Shown piece after piece: positions 7,517 to 13,544 of a DNA stretch of 13,544 bases. The translations under genes and the position numbers were made by a program. The stretch is taken from positions 4,539 through 18,082 of the forward strand of contig DCGF01000109.1 in assembly GCA_002314555.1 (NCBI GenBank), written 5' to 3'. This stretch comes from Ruminococcaceae bacterium UBA1785. GTDB lineage: Bacteria > Bacillota > Clostridia > Oscillospirales > Acutalibacteraceae. Numbering within the stretch: position 1 is the first letter of the stretch; the number at the start of each line of letters is the position of its first letter. The notes beneath the pieces are model-generated. The model was not told where the DNA came from, did not search any database, and saw only the letters and a program-made list of their open reading frames with translations.

Positions 7517-7750
7517 TTAGCCGCCACCTGAAGGTGAGAACGCGCTAACAATATCACCATCTTTAAGAACTGTGTCATAAGGAACTTTCTCATAGTTTAC
7601 TAGGAAAGGAAATACCTTAGTCCACACATAAGGAAGTTTAACAATCTTCATAAACTGCTTAACAGTTGTTCCCTCTGGAACTTCGATATCACCGTTTTTA
7701 TCCATCTTAGAAAAGTCGCACATTGATGGACCATGAAATTCTATCTTCAT
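7517..7750 (-). CDS. moaD: MoaD/ThiS-like small sulfur carrier protein
   Basis: A 77-residue beta-grasp protein ending in SGGG, the glycine tail that is adenylated and then thiocarboxylated so that it can donate sulfur to precursor Z during molybdopterin synthesis. The conserved pattern near the end, LKDGDIVSAFSPSGGG, is typical of MoaD (…GDEVAFFPPVSGG-like). AAGGAGG at 7758-7764 lies seven bases before ATG 7750. The gene is first in the minus-strand operon, 50 bases ahead of the aldehyde oxidoreductase gene, with no terminator between, and opposite a MoeB-like gene that would activate it. I infer that it serves the pterin cofactor of the neighbouring enzyme rather than thiamine synthesis. 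No moaE, moaA or moaC is in the window. Confidence 0.88.
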   Translation of the reverse strand: MKIEFHGPSMCDFSKMDKNGDIEVPEGTTVKQFMKIVKLPYVWTKVFPFLVNYEKVPYDTVLKDGDIVSAFSPSGGG

Positions 7751-7803
7751 TATTCTTCCTCCTTAAAATGTTGTTTTATTTTTTAGACTACGCGCAACGA
7801 TTC

Positions 7804-7832
7804 ATTATAACTTAAAATAGTATATTAATCAA
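7804..7832 (-). promoter_or_regulatory. Promoter of the moaD-aor-polyferredoxin operon
   Basis: Read on the minus strand, TTGATT (7827-7832) and a perfect TATAAT (7804-7809) are separated by 17 bases, a good sigma-A match. Transcription would begin near 7797 and leave a leader of about 47 bases, too short for a molybdenum/tungsten-cofactor riboswitch. Confidence 0.6.
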
Positions 7833-7879
7833 TATAATAGTTAGATATATTAATAACAATTTATAAAGTAATTTTTGTG

Positions 7880-7908
7880 TTTACTTATACCCTCTCGGTT
7901 GTTATAAT
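7880..7908 (+). promoter_or_regulatory. Promoter of the moeB-like gene
   Basis: TTTACT (7880-7885), a 17-base spacer and a perfect TATAAT (7903-7908) form a good sigma-A promoter. The start site would be near 7915, about 32 bases before ATG 7947. It diverges from the moaD promoter, leaving about 48 bases between the two -35 boxes in which a shared regulator could bind; I see no clear operator there. Confidence 0.65.
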
Positions 7909-7946
7909 AGGCATTGTTATTCACGGAAATAAAGGAGAGAACTCCC

Positions 7947-8678
7947 ATGTCAGACAGATATGCTAGACAGATAATGATACCGGAGTTCGGCGAAGACGGA
8001 CAGCAAAAGCTCCGCGACGCAAGCGTTTTAGTAATTGGTGCCGGTGGACTCGGCACAACACTTATTTACCACCTTGCGGCCGCTGGCATTGGCACTATAG
8101 GCATCGCCGACAACGACATCGTTTCTATAAGTAATTTAAACAGACAGTTCATTCACTTTGAATCAGATATTGGAAGCCTTAAAGTGGTTTCAGCTGCTGA
8201 AAAGGTTCGTAAGTTCAACAGTGAAATTCAAGTAATCCCACTTGCTACAGCTATCTCTAAAGATAATGCTACAGAGATAATCAGTCAGTACGACTTAGTT
8301 GCACTTGCAGTTGATAACGCTCAGGCACGTATGATCGTAAATGAGGCATGTGTAAACCTCGGCATTCCATTTGTTGATGGTGGCATTAACGGTTTTGTTG
8401 GAACATCAGTTTTCATCAACCCTCATCACACACCTTGCCTTGCTTGTCTCTACGGCACAGAACTTCCACCCGAAGAACGTTTCAGCGCCATCTCATCAGT
8501 TGTAGGAACAGTAGCTAGTATCGAAGCCACATCAGTAATCCAGTACATCTTAGGAATCGACGTTCCACTCGCTGGCAAACTCCTCTACTATGATGGACAG
8601 TCAGCCGACTTCGAAAGACTCGACATGAAATTTAAAAAAGGTTGTCCAATCTGCGGTGGCAAAAGAGCCAACAAATAA
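7947..8678 (+). CDS. moeB: MoeB/ThiF/HesA-family adenylyltransferase (E1-like, activates MoaD)
   Basis: The enzyme adenylates the C-terminal glycine of a MoaD/ThiS carrier using ATP. ATG 7947 is chosen for its AAGGAG at 7932-7937, nine bases upstream; this gives 243 residues, close to E. coli MoeB (249). Motifs: RYARQI at the N terminus, the nucleotide loop GAGGLG (31-36), acidic D55-N-D57, NLNRQF (63-68), K79, the conserved VDN (122-124), and two zinc-binding pairs C164-x2-C167 and C233-x2-C236. The region corresponding to the extra Cys of MoeB (TCVEAG) and the sulfur-transfer Cys of ThiF (NCRTAG) reads RFSAIS here, so no thioester or persulfide cysteine is expected at that site. Its position opposite moaD and the aldehyde oxidoreductase indicates a role in pterin cofactor synthesis; thiamine synthesis is less likely as no thi genes are near. 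Confidence 0.9.
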   Translation: MSDRYARQIMIPEFGEDGQQKLRDASVLVIGAGGLGTTLIYHLAAAGIGTIGIADNDIVSISNLNRQFIHFESDIGSLKVVSAAEKVRKFNSEIQVIPLATAISKDNATEIISQYDLVALAVDNAQARMIVNEACVNLGIPFVDGGINGFVGTSVFINPHHTPCLACLYGTELPPEERFSAISSVVGTVASIEATSVIQYILGIDVPLAGKLLYYDGQSADFERLDMKFKKGCPICGGKRANK

Positions 8679-8683
8679 AACTA

Positions 8684-8714
8684 AAGCCCAGGAAAATCCT
8701 GGGCTTAATTTTTT
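8684..8714 (+). terminator. Intrinsic terminator after the moeB-like gene
   Basis: AAGCCCAGGA (8684-8693) and TCCTGGGCTT (8697-8706) form a 10-base stem with an AAA loop, followed by AATTTTTTAA. It starts five bases after the TAA of the plus-strand gene. Confidence 0.88.
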
Positions 8715-8720
8715 AATAAG

Positions 8721-8764
8721 ACAAAAAATTAAGGGAACTGGTTGTCCGACCAGTTCCCTTTTTT
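8721..8764 (-). terminator. Intrinsic terminator of the surface-protein gene
   Basis: AAGGGAACTGGT (8731-8742) and ACCAGTTCCCTT (8749-8760) form a 12-base stem around a six-base loop. On the minus strand it is followed by TTAATTTTTTG, placing it about 20 bases beyond the TAA of the gene at 8784. On the plus strand it also ends in a T run (8759-8764), so it may back up the preceding terminator. Confidence 0.85.
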
Positions 8765-8783
8765 ATCAGGTTAAACTATTCAA

Positions 8784-9680
8784 TTAGTTATGCTTCTTTG
8801 TTGCTACGAAAGCAGCACCAGCAAGAACTGAGATAGCAGCCATAGCTGAGAAAGCAGCGTCGCCTGTGTTAGCGATTTCTTCTGCAGCTTCTGGAGCAGC
8901 TGCAAGAGCTGTGTTGTCATCAATTACAACTGTATCTGCTACTACTTCTTCTTCTGCTACGATTGGGTTCTCTTCGATAACAGCTTCGTTCTCAGCGATT
9001 TCTTCTTCAATAGCTTCTTCTGTTGTTGGGAAGTGAGCTGCGAGGATAGAATCCTGTGAGATTGGCTCAAATTCGTTAGACCAGTTAATTGTCTTAGAAT
9101 CTGTGATTACGAACTGCTTCTTATAAATCTCACGGCCTGTAAGTGGATCGATGATAAGAACTTTGAAACCATCCTCTGACTCACGTGTTACTGTTACGTC
9201 TTCGTCAAGGTTGATGTAAATTCCTGAATCCCAAAGAGCTGTGTAGATGTTGTTCTTAATGTTCTCAAGGTTGAACTGATCAAGAGTTGGAACTGTTGGA
9301 AGGTTCCAAGCCTTTTCCCATGTCCAAGCACCATCATCATAAAGAAGATAGTTGTCGAAAAGTGTGTTACCAGATACTGGCTGGATGAGGTGAATTCTGT
9401 AACCGAGTGTATCGTCAGCTTCTACCTGAACCTTATAGTCACGACCATAAACAAGGCCTGTGCCCTGGATGCTCTTCTCGATGTTAGCGAGAATGTCTGT
9501 GAAGTTAAGTGTAGGAAGAGTTGTCTTCTTATCTGATGAGAAGATGTTACCTACGTTGAATACCTTACCAAGAAGGCTTGTTCCGTCGCTGCTGCCAAGA
9601 CCAAGTGTAGCAGAAGCTGTTGTTGTAGCAATGCTAAGAACCATAGCAAGTGCAAGTACTAAAGCAATAATCTTTTTCAT
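8784..9680 (-). CDS. Secreted surface protein with duplicated ~75-residue module and sortase-like C terminus
   Basis: I do not recognise a named family. ATG 9680 is taken because AAAGGA lies ten bases upstream (9691-9696); an in-frame TTG at 9689 would abut that site. The 298 residues begin with a clear signal peptide (KK, hydrophobic core, AxA ending at A24). Residues about 55-126 and 129-203 look like two copies of one module: each opens with L/V-P-T-L, has an N-I-x-x-x-I helix-like stretch, then G-Y/F-x-[IV]-x-L-I-x-P-[VL]-[ST]-G and closes with W-x-x-x-[WF]. An acidic Glu/Ala-rich linker (about 221-268) leads to IANTGD (269-274), a hydrophobic segment and a KKHN tail, resembling a non-standard LPxTG wall-sorting signal. 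It probably sits on the cell surface. It has its own promoter and terminator, so it is a single-gene unit. Confidence 0.85.
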   Translation of the reverse strand: MKKIIALVLALAMVLSIATTTASATLGLGSSDGTSLLGKVFNVGNIFSSDKKTTLPTLNFTDILANIEKSIQGTGLVYGRDYKVQVEADDTLGYRIHLIQPVSGNTLFDNYLLYDDGAWTWEKAWNLPTVPTLDQFNLENIKNNIYTALWDSGIYINLDEDVTVTRESEDGFKVLIIDPLTGREIYKKQFVITDSKTINWSNEFEPISQDSILAAHFPTTEEAIEEEIAENEAVIEENPIVAEEEVVADTVVIDDNTALAAAPEAAEEIANTGDAAFSAMAAISVLAGAAFVATKKHN

Positions 9681-9754
9681 TTTGTCCAAATCCTTTCAAA
9701 ATTTGTTAACAATTTACTGTCAAGAATAGTATCTCCCTGTTCTTTACGCGTGCC

Positions 9755-9783
9755 ACTATACCACTTTATAATTAATATGTCAA
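9755..9783 (-). promoter_or_regulatory. Strong promoter of the surface-protein gene
   Basis: On the minus strand, a perfect TTGACA (9778-9783), a 17-base spacer and TATAGT (9755-9760) give a near-consensus sigma-A promoter. Transcription would start near 9748, leaving a leader of about 68 bases that contains the 10-base palindrome TTGTTAACAA (9703-9712). Confidence 0.75.
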
Positions 9784-10136
9784 ATCAATTATGAACAAAA
9801 TATGAACGAAAAATCGCTTTAAATGTAAAAATATTGCGACAGTTCACAATAAAATGACTATTTTTAAGATATTATATGAATATACTGTTAACAAACCCAA
9901 AGTTTTCTTTAACCGTTGCAATATTGTGCTAAAAATATCTCCTTTTTTGTCAATTTAATTTGTGCTATCTAACAAAATTTCGAAAAAATTCGCATTTTTA
10001 GTGTTTTTTATATGTTTTTTATAGTAAATTCCGGTCAGTGATATATAATAGGTATTAAATAAAGAGCTATTTATATAACATATGCTCTAAAATCTATATA
10101 AATTACTATCTTCATATACACATTAGGAGGCTTTTT
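9784..10136. other. Long AT-rich intergenic region between divergent genes
   Basis: Together with the leader of the minus-strand gene this makes a 456-base gap without a gene. Apart from the promoters listed, it holds many A and T tracts, a TGTTAACA palindrome (9886-9893) similar to the one in the leader at 9703-9712, and a short inverted repeat AGAGC (10063-10067)/GCTCT (10084-10088) in the probable leader of the plus-strand gene. I see no tRNA, structured RNA or reading frame with a ribosome binding site in it. Confidence 0.6.
10039..10049 (+). promoter_or_regulatory. Possible extended -10 promoter for the M28-like membrane protein gene
   Basis: TGATATATAAT (10039-10049) contains a perfect TATAAT at 10044-10049 and a TG one base before the overlapping TATATA at 10042-10047. 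No good -35 box is found at 16-18 bases upstream, so recognition would rest on the extended -10. The leader would be about 80 bases long. Confidence 0.35.
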
Positions 10137-11348
10137 ATGAAAGCATATGAGACAAGCGAACGCTACGAAGGTAAGCTTCGCGAATGCTGTAACTATGCAG
10201 CAAGAACCGCTAAAAACTTCGCCACAGGCGACAAAAACTCTAAAAGACAGGCCTGTGGCCCAGACGAAAAAGTTCTTGCCGAAACATTAAAGAAAGACCT
10301 TGAAACCTTTACAGATAAGATAACAGAGGATAACTTCACAGCTAATCAGTCTGCCTATATCCTCTCTAACCTATTAATATTCATCTTTATGATTCTCTCA
10401 GCTGCAGCTGGTATCTGCGCTTGCATCTTTGAAGCATATGCGCCATATCTTCTCCCAGCAGCTGCCGTTCTCACTTTCCTCTCACTCCTTGCTTACTTTG
10501 GAGTTTTCGGGGGTACATCTAAGAACGTTGACGGAAAGAACATCTTGGCCACAAGAAGTCCAGAAAAAGAAGTTAAAAACCGTGTCATTATCGAAGCAAA
10601 CCTCGATGCACCTTTTAAGAGAAAGTTCTCCCCTAAAGCAACTATCATTTTAAAAGCTGCTACACTCTTTGGCATCCTTCTCTATTTTGCTTTTGATATC
10701 GTTTCTCTTCTTATTAATCTTGAAGAGCTTAGCTTTAAAGCATCTGACTACTTTATTTACATCAGTTTCCCTTTAGCGCTCTTCGCATTTATCCCTCTCT
10801 TTATTTCTAGAAGCGTAAGCGCCACTTCTTCTTTCCCAGGTGTAACAGATAACCTTATCGGTTGTTACACAGCTGCCGGCGCTTTAAGATATATGTCAGA
10901 GATGGATCTCCGTCTTAAGAACACAGAACTCTCTGTTCTTCTTACAGGCGCAAAGAACGCCGGACGCACAGGCTCAAGGACATACTGCAGACTTCACGGC
11001 GAAGATGATGCAAAGTTTAACACTGTTGTTATCTCACTAGATACTATTTATAATCCTGACACTATCACAGTATTCTCATCAGGAAAGACTACAACAAATG
11101 CTATCGCTAAAGGTGCAGAAAATGCAGGCGTAAACATTTTAAGCACAGTTCCAAAGCACATCAAAAAGAACGGCTCTATGAAAGCATTTAAGAAGAACGG
11201 CTATTCATGTGCTACAATCACCACTCTTGAAGAAAACTACCCAGCATTCTTCGGTACAGCAAAAGATAACGAGCAGAACATAAACGTTAAAGCTATAGAA
11301 AACGTAATGAAGCTTGTACTTGAAACAGCTTATGCTATTGATGACTAA
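10137..11348 (+). CDS. Membrane protein with degenerate M28 (aminopeptidase-like) fold, probable pseudoenzyme
   Basis: The 403-residue protein starts at ATG 10137, six bases after AGGAGG (10125-10130). Four hydrophobic segments are visible at about 75-98, 102-124, 168-193 and 204-224; no signal peptide. Its soluble parts follow the order of membrane-embedded clostridial M28 peptidases: VIIEANLDAP (150-159) at the place of the H-x-D strand, PGVTDN (234-239) for the bridging-Asp motif, LLTGAKNAGRTGS (268-280) for the GxEE...GS motif, and LDTI (301-304) for the third Asp ligand. However the first His is Asn (N155), the catalytic and metal-binding Glu pair is Lys-Asn (273-274), and the place of the final His reads FFGT (371-374). 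Only D237 and D302 of the usual set remain, so hydrolysis is unlikely. It may bind a peptide or act as a scaffold. It appears to be a single-gene unit. Confidence 0.75.
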   Translation: MKAYETSERYEGKLRECCNYAARTAKNFATGDKNSKRQACGPDEKVLAETLKKDLETFTDKITEDNFTANQSAYILSNLLIFIFMILSAAAGICACIFEAYAPYLLPAAAVLTFLSLLAYFGVFGGTSKNVDGKNILATRSPEKEVKNRVIIEANLDAPFKRKFSPKATIILKAATLFGILLYFAFDIVSLLINLEELSFKASDYFIYISFPLALFAFIPLFISRSVSATSSFPGVTDNLIGCYTAAGALRYMSEMDLRLKNTELSVLLTGAKNAGRTGSRTYCRLHGEDDAKFNTVVISLDTIYNPDTITVFSSGKTTTNAIAKGAENAGVNILSTVPKHIKKNGSMKAFKKNGYSCATITTLEENYPAFFGTAKDNEQNINVKAIENVMKLVLETAYAIDD

Positions 11349-11377
11349 TATCATCTAGTAATTATAAAAAAATTAAA

Positions 11378-11409
11378 AACCCCACTCAAAAAGAGTGGGG
11401 TTCTTTTTT
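11378..11409. terminator. Bidirectional intrinsic terminator between convergent genes
   Basis: AACCCCACTC (11378-11387) and GAGTGGGGTT (11393-11402) pair around an AAAAA loop. The plus strand continues as CTTTTTT and the minus strand as GGGGTTTTTAATTTTTTT, so the stem can serve both the membrane protein gene and the GH3 gene, whose TAA is only 10 bases beyond the stem. Confidence 0.9.
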
Positions 11410-11411
11410 AT

Positions 11412-13544
11412 TTAGCAGCGCGATTTCTTTTCAATGATATCACGAATCTTTGGTTCAGCAATGTTAAGAACTGTATCAGGAAGTCCTGCCATAATGACCT
11501 TAAGCATCTCAACTATGCTGTTACTATTAAAGAGATGAACGAGTCCATCTACTGTAGCATCTGACGCAAGTCCCTTAGAGATAGCTGTAAATCTCTTAAG
11601 AGGGATTGTCATGATGGAGTTATAGATTACAGCATACATAGCTGGATCATCCTCAAAGAATACGCTGAGCGCAAGGTCGATAAAGGTGTTAATCTTATTT
11701 CCTACCTTTGTGTCCCAAAGTTCATCAAGACACATATCCTTTGTTATACGGTCATCAGATCTGTCACCGAGATACTCTGATGGATAAGCACCAAAGATGT
11801 CAACAAAGTCCTCTTCAGTTACATTCTTAATATCCGCGTTCCAATACTTAGGAGTAGCATCTTTATAATCTATCTCACCGTTTGCTTCATTTGACTGAAC
11901 GTCAATAGAAGCTGTGAGACGGATGTCTGCTGAAGAAGCACCAATCATGATGTCATATTCGCCGTCTTCAACTACCCATGCTCTAAGTGTTGGTGAATAA
12001 TATTCAAATGCGCTGCGGTCGAGCTCAACAGATACAGTCTGGCTGCCACCTGCTGGGATGTAAACCTTAGCAAATTCTTTAAGCTCTTTCTTTGCTCTAT
12101 AAACAAGTGAATCTTTAAGGCCAACATAAACCTGTGCTGTCTCTGCACCACCAAACGCGCCTGTGTTAGCGATGTTAAATGTAAGAGTAACCTTATCATT
12201 TGGAGTGATAGTATTAGCACTTAAAGTTAAGTTGCTGTAGTTAAAGCTTGTATATGAGAGGCCGTAACCAAATGGGAAGAGAACAGGAACGTTTGCCTTC
12301 TCATAATAACGGTAACCAACATAAATGCTCTCTTTATAAACGAGGTTATTATCACTTGGTGTCTGATAGTTCTCAGGACATGGTGTATCCTCAAAACTCA
12401 TTGGATAAGACTCAGGAAGTTTTCCACTAGGAGTAGCATTACCTGTGATAAGGTTATAAAGAGCTGCGCCACCTGCTTCACCGAGGAAGTATGTCTGCAT
12501 AACTGCGTTTGCTTTATCAAGCCATGGCATTAAAATGCTGCTGCCTGACGCTACAAATACGGCAGTGTTAGGGTTAGCCTGACAAACTGCCTCAATAAGA
12601 GCAACCTGTGATTTTGGAAGATCAAGGCCTGTTCTGTCAGCACCCTCAGCTGCATCAATTTCAGCAGCACTTACGAATACAAGTGCAACATCAGAATTAT
12701 TAGCAGCAGCTACTGCTTCAGAAATGAGTTTATCATCTACCAAATTAGGCTTTTTAATATCATAACCAGGAGCAAACTCATAAGCTAAACCATTCTCAGT
12801 AAATGCATCTAAAACAGATACAACTTTATATGAATTGATTTGAGCGCTGCCGTATCCCTGATAGAGAGGTGTCTTTGCACGCTCACCAAGGATGGCGATC
12901 TTTGAGTTAGGCTTTACTGGAAGTGCGCCACTGTTTTTGAGGAGAACTGGGCACTGCTCTGCTGCAAGGCGAGCAACTTCATGACCACCGTCGAGGTCAC
13001 GAGCTGGTGCGTTCTGTTTAAGGTTTGGCTCAGATTTATTAACAAGTTCAGCAACCTTTGAAGCTGCGATGTCGAGATCCTCAGCATTAAGTTCGCCTTT
13101 TCTGAATGCCTTCGCAATCTTACGAACGTTGGCATAACCTGAACCGGGCATCTCAAGATCAAGGCCTTCATGAAGGCTCTTAACTCTGTCGTTAGTAGCC
13201 ATCCAGTCAGAAACTGTGAGTCCTCTAAATCCCCATTCGCCACGAAGAACGTCTTCAACAAGCCAAGAATTCTCTGAGCAATATGTGCCGTTAAGTTTAT
13301 TATAAGCAAGCATAACTGTCCAAGGTTGTGCTTTCTTAACTGCGATTTCAAAACCACGGAGATAAATTTCACGAAGCGCACGGTCATCTACAAGAGAGTT
13401 AGAAACCATACGGCGTACCTCTGTGTTATTAGCAGCAAAATGCTTAAGAGAAGTACCAACTCCATCAGCCTGTACAGCATTAATGAAAGCTGCTGCAAGT
13501 TCACCTGCAAGCACAGGGTCCTCTGAGTAATACTCAAAGTTTCT
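11412..13544 (-). CDS. Glycoside hydrolase family 3 beta-glucosidase (5' end outside window)
   Basis: GH3 enzymes remove terminal beta-D-glucose or xylose units from oligosaccharides with retention of configuration. The frame is open to the window edge, where it reads RNFEYYSEDP, a GH3 hallmark, so the first ~150-200 residues (and any signal peptide) are missing. In order: the end of the TIM barrel with KHFAANN and the nucleophile Asp in GLTVSDW (codon 13206-13208); the alpha/beta sandwich with AEGADRTGLDLP, whose Glu (codon 12645-12647) is at the usual acid/base position of bacterial members; PFGYGLSYTSF leading into a fibronectin-III-like domain (about 12230-11900); then an extra C-terminal stretch of about 145 residues (roughly 11850-11415) that is mostly helical in character. 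Such tails occur in GH3 enzymes of gut Clostridia. Glucose versus xylose preference is not determined. No sugar transporter lies in the window. Confidence 0.95.
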   Translation of the reverse strand, partial: RNFEYYSEDPVLAGELAAAFINAVQADGVGTSLKHFAANNTEVRRMVSNSLVDDRALREIYLRGFEIAVKKAQPWTVMLAYNKLNGTYCSENSWLVEDVLRGEWGFRGLTVSDWMATNDRVKSLHEGLDLEMPGSGYANVRKIAKAFRKGELNAEDLDIAASKVAELVNKSEPNLKQNAPARDLDGGHEVARLAAEQCPVLLKNSGALPVKPNSKIAILGERAKTPLYQGYGSAQINSYKVVSVLDAFTENGLAYEFAPGYDIKKPNLVDDKLISEAVAAANNSDVALVFVSAAEIDAAEGADRTGLDLPKSQVALIEAVCQANPNTAVFVASGSSILMPWLDKANAVMQTYFLGEAGGAALYNLITGNATPSGKLPESYPMSFEDTPCPENYQTPSDNNLVYKESIYVGYRYYEKANVPVLFPFGYGLSYTSFNYSNLTLSANTITPNDKVTLTFNIANTGAFGGAETAQVYVGLKDSLVYRAKKELKEFAKVYIPAGGSQTVSVELDRSAFEYYSPTLRAWVVEDGEYDIMIGASSADIRLTASIDVQSNEANGEIDYKDATPKYWNADIKNVTEEDFVDIFGAYPSEYLGDRSDDRITKDMCLDELWDTKVGNKINTFIDLALSVFFEDDPAMYAVIYNSIMTIPLKRFTAISKGLASDATVDGLVHLFNSNSIVEMLKVIMAGLPDTVLNIAEPKIRDIIEKKSRC

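Noticed and set aside
7751..7800. Possible molybdenum/tungsten cofactor riboswitch ahead of moaD
   Set aside because: The leader predicted from the promoter is only about 47 bases and shows no conserved stems, too small for that riboswitch class.
10063..10088. AGAGC/GCTCT inverted repeat in the leader of the M28-like gene as a riboswitch or attenuator
   Set aside because: Only five pairs with a 16-base AT-rich loop and no T run; too weak to support a regulatory RNA.
12914..13387. A 157-codon minus-strand open frame inside the GH3 gene
   Set aside because: It is a shifted frame of the clearly conserved GH3 catalytic domain with no start signal of its own.
1..13544. CRISPR arrays, insertion sequences, tRNA or rRNA genes, prophage
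   Set aside because: No regularly spaced repeats, transposase or integrase motifs, cloverleaf sequences or rRNA segments were seen on either strand.

Overview
The window looks like the chromosome of a strictly anaerobic, gut- or rumen-type member of the Clostridia (Firmicutes). The evidence is pyruvate:ferredoxin oxidoreductase, a tungsten/molybdenum aldehyde oxidoreductase with its own polyferredoxin, a GH3 beta-glucosidase of the gut-clostridial type, a Gram-positive cell-wall anchored protein, strong AGGAGG-type ribosome binding sites and almost exclusive use of TAA stops. I cannot name a species.

Layout. (1) Bases 1-4783, plus strand: the 3' end of nifJ, then glycerol kinase, a type-2 malate/lactate dehydrogenase and a short malic enzyme, tightly spaced. 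Together they fit central carbon flow: glycerol enters as glycerol-3-phosphate, malate is made or used, malate is decarboxylated to pyruvate, and pyruvate is oxidised to acetyl-CoA with reduction of ferredoxin. A bidirectional terminator at about 4857-4890 closes the block. (2) Bases 4897-7750, minus strand: a MoaD-like sulfur carrier, the aldehyde:ferredoxin oxidoreductase catalytic subunit and a polyferredoxin. The dehydrogenase and polyferredoxin genes overlap by one base. A MoeB/ThiF-like activating enzyme for the carrier diverges at 7947-8678, with sigma-A-type promoters facing both ways in the gap. This is a compact tungsto/molybdo-pterin oxidoreductase module. (3) Bases 8784-9680, minus strand: a secreted, duplicated-domain protein with a sortase-like C terminus. 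(4) Bases 10137-11348, plus strand: a membrane protein with a degenerate M28 peptidase fold that has lost most metal-binding and catalytic residues. (5) Bases 11412-13544, minus strand: a GH3 beta-glucosidase whose 5' end lies outside the window.

The most interesting observation is in the polyferredoxin gene. Its reading frame meets a TGA at 4957-4959, but the same frame continues for 19 codons to a TAA at 4897, directly before the terminator, and those codons encode a further iron-sulfur motif (C-x2-C-x3-C followed by KFGAI). A hairpin with a G-rich apical loop begins immediately after the TGA. Every other complete gene here ends in TAA. This suggests a selenocysteine-containing electron-transfer subunit of an aldehyde oxidoreductase. 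A simple nonsense mutation or a sequencing error is the main alternative.
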